From: Anaerococcus sp.
GTDB lineage: Bacteria; Bacillota; Clostridia; Tissierellales; Peptoniphilaceae
Length of the DNA: 64,000 bases
Assembly (NCBI GenBank): GCA_030532385.1
Contig: JAUNLG010000001.1
Span: forward strand, 1 to 64,000
Reading direction: 5' to 3'
The position numbers and the translations under genes are program-made. Below the pieces are notes generated by a model that made no database searches, had not been told where the DNA came from, and saw nothing but the letters and a program-made list of their open reading frames with translations. Positions 62,943 to 64,000 of the stretch are shown piece after piece (the first letter of the stretch is position 1; every line of letters begins with the position of its first letter).

Positions 62943-63665
62943 TTATTTATTTTTATTATTTGGACGTCTGTTATTTCTTCTTCTTCTGTTATTTTTAGGT
63001 TGTTTCATCTTTGGCTCTCTTAAAGCTTTCTCTCCTGGAAGAACTTCTCCCTTATAGATCCAAACTTTACAACCGATCTTACCATATTCTGTATCTGCTT
63101 CTGCAAAACCATAGTCAATGTTTGCTCTTAGGGTTTGAAGTGGGATTGTTCCTTCTGAATATCCTTCGCTTCTTGCCATATCTGCTCCACCAACTCTTCC
63201 TGAAACCATAGTTTTTATACCCTTAGCTCCAGCTCTCATTGTTCTTTGGATAGATTGTTTCATAGCACGTCTAAAAGCAACTCTGTTTTCTAGTTGGCTT
63301 GCAATATTTTCTGCTACTAGTTGAGCTGATAGGTCTTGGTATTTGATCTCTTCTACATTGATGATGATTCTTTTACCAGGTGCAAGTTTTTCAAGTTTTT
63401 TCTTTAATTCTTCTACACCAGAACCACCCTTACCAATTACCATTCCAGGTTTGCCTGTAAAGATTGTAATCTTTAGGTTGTTTACAGCTCTTTCTATTTC
63501 AATATCTGCAATTCCTGCATCATATACTTCTTTTTTTACTAATTTTCTGATGTTATAATCTTCTACTAATAGATCTGAGAAATCTTTCTTATCTGCGAAC
63601 CATTTTGAATCCCAGTCCTTGATAACACCTACTCTAAATCCTTTTGGGTTTACTTTTTGGCCCAT
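62943..63665 (-). CDS. rpsC: 30S ribosomal protein S3
   Basis: This mRNA entry-channel protein has an N-terminal KH domain ([22 protein letters not shown] near residues 55-80) and a C-terminal domain with [27 protein letters not shown]. The 240-residue protein ends in a very basic, asparagine-rich tail ([20 protein letters not shown]). It begins 1 base after the rplV stop. Confidence 0.97.
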   Translation of the reverse strand: MGQKVNPKGFRVGVIKDWDSKWFADKKDFSDLLVEDYNIRKLVKKEVYDAGIADIEIERAVNNLKITIFTGKPGMVIGKGGSGVEELKKKLEKLAPGKRIIINVEEIKYQDLSAQLVAENIASQLENRVAFRRAMKQSIQRTMRAGAKGIKTMVSGRVGGADMARSEGYSEGTIPLQTLRANIDYGFAEADTEYGKIGCKVWIYKGEVLPGEKALREPKMKQPKNNRRRRNNRRPNNKNK

Positions 63666-63666
63666 C

Positions 63667-64000
63667 TTATTCCTCCGTATCTTCTATATCTGCTAGCACT
63701 ACGCCGATATGACTTGATCTTTTTAGTATAGGATATGCTGCTCCCTTAGCCTTTGGTCTATATCTTTTCATTGTTGGAGCATCATTAGCAAATGCTTTTT
63801 TTACATATAAGTTGTTTCTATCAAGTCCATTGTTGTTTTCAGCATTGGCAATTGCACTTTTTAGTACATCTTCAAGTAGTCTAGCACCCTTTTTGTTGGT
63901 AAATCTTAAGATGTTTAATGCCTCATCTACTTGTTTGCCTCTGATCTCTCTTGCTATATAGTGAACTTTAAGAGGAGATATTCTTTGATATTTAGCTGTT
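63667..64000 (-). CDS. rplV: 50S ribosomal protein L22 (5' part cut by window end)
   Basis: The minus-strand frame runs from the window end to a TAA at 63667-63669, giving the last 111 codons. The visible start [22 protein letters not shown] matches the N-terminal part of L22, so only a few residues are missing. Later segments include [17 protein letters not shown] and [15 protein letters not shown]; the C terminus has an acidic tail ([11 protein letters not shown]). L22 lines the peptide exit tunnel. rpsS and rplB are expected next, outside the window. Confidence 0.93.
   Translation of the reverse strand, partial: TAKYQRISPLKVHYIAREIRGKQVDEALNILRFTNKKGARLLEDVLKSAIANAENNNGLDRNNLYVKKAFANDAPTMKRYRPKAKGAAYPILKRSSHIGVVLADIEDTEE

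Noticed and set aside
1-64000. CRISPR arrays, tRNA or rRNA genes, prophage modules
   Set aside because: No regularly spaced repeats, tRNA-like cloverleafs or phage structural genes were seen in the gaps, which are nearly all shorter than 300 bases.

Overview
The window comes from the chromosome of a low-GC, Gram-positive anaerobe. An anaerobic sulfite reductase operon, a T-box leader, ECF transport modules, a class B sortase, ferritin-like proteins and the codon use (many AGG, CTA and ATA codons) fit the Tissierellia / Peptoniphilaceae, and Anaerococcus is my best guess. That assignment is inference, because no 16S gene is present.

Layout. 1-3.3 kb (+): the 3' end of asrA, then asrB, asrC and a rubrerythrin-like diiron protein, closed by a bidirectional terminator. 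3.4-14.6 kb (-): recQ, followed by a long overlapping operon (THUMP RNA methyltransferase, L,D-transpeptidase, ecfA1-ecfA2-ecfT, truA, a small membrane protein and a DUF4097 protein), then an alpha/beta hydrolase with an FAD-dependent oxidoreductase. 14.7-17.6 kb (+): azlCD amino acid exporter genes and a large HPr-kinase/PEPCK-like P-loop protein. 17.6-20.7 kb (-): a lactococcin-972-type bacteriocin gene with its dedicated permease and ATPase. 20.9-34.4 kb, mostly (-): housekeeping genes including pepD, hemZ-like, an ECF S component, a degenerate nucleoside hydrolase, an ABC-2 exporter, an OGG1-type glycosylase with sortase B, ferritin and queH. 34.4-36.2 kb (-): rplM-rpsI with a strong promoter and long leader. 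36.3-44.2 kb: MATE and MFS transporters, glutaminase, an HD protein, an SH3-NlpC/P60 cell wall hydrolase, a FlK-like thioesterase, DUF1002 and an Mrp ATPase. 44.3-47.0 kb (+): a promoter and T-box leader controlling an amino acid ABC transporter whose binding protein and permease are fused. 47.0-52.8 kb (-): a compact mixed operon (PAS-SpoIIE phosphatase, deoC, alpha-amylase, RNase H, two-lobed retropepsin-like protein, orphan HsdS). 52.8-64 kb (-): the S10-spc-alpha ribosomal superoperon from rplV (cut by the window end) to rplQ, including secY, adk, infA, rpmJ and rpoA, but with no map gene between adk and infA.

How the genes fit together. The right end is core translation and secretion machinery read as one long unit. 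The left end is anaerobic sulfur and redox metabolism. Between them lie uptake (ECF, amino acid ABC), export and defence (bacteriocin ABC, MATE, MFS), envelope remodelling (L,D-transpeptidase, NlpC/P60, sortase B) and iron/oxidative-damage functions (ferritin, rubrerythrin-like, OGG). The most accessory-looking pieces are the bacteriocin cluster, the orphan HsdS joined to a retropepsin-like gene, and two proteins that look like repurposed enzymes (the degenerate nucleoside hydrolase and the HprK/PEPCK-like protein). I found no rRNA, tRNA, CRISPR array, complete insertion sequence or prophage.
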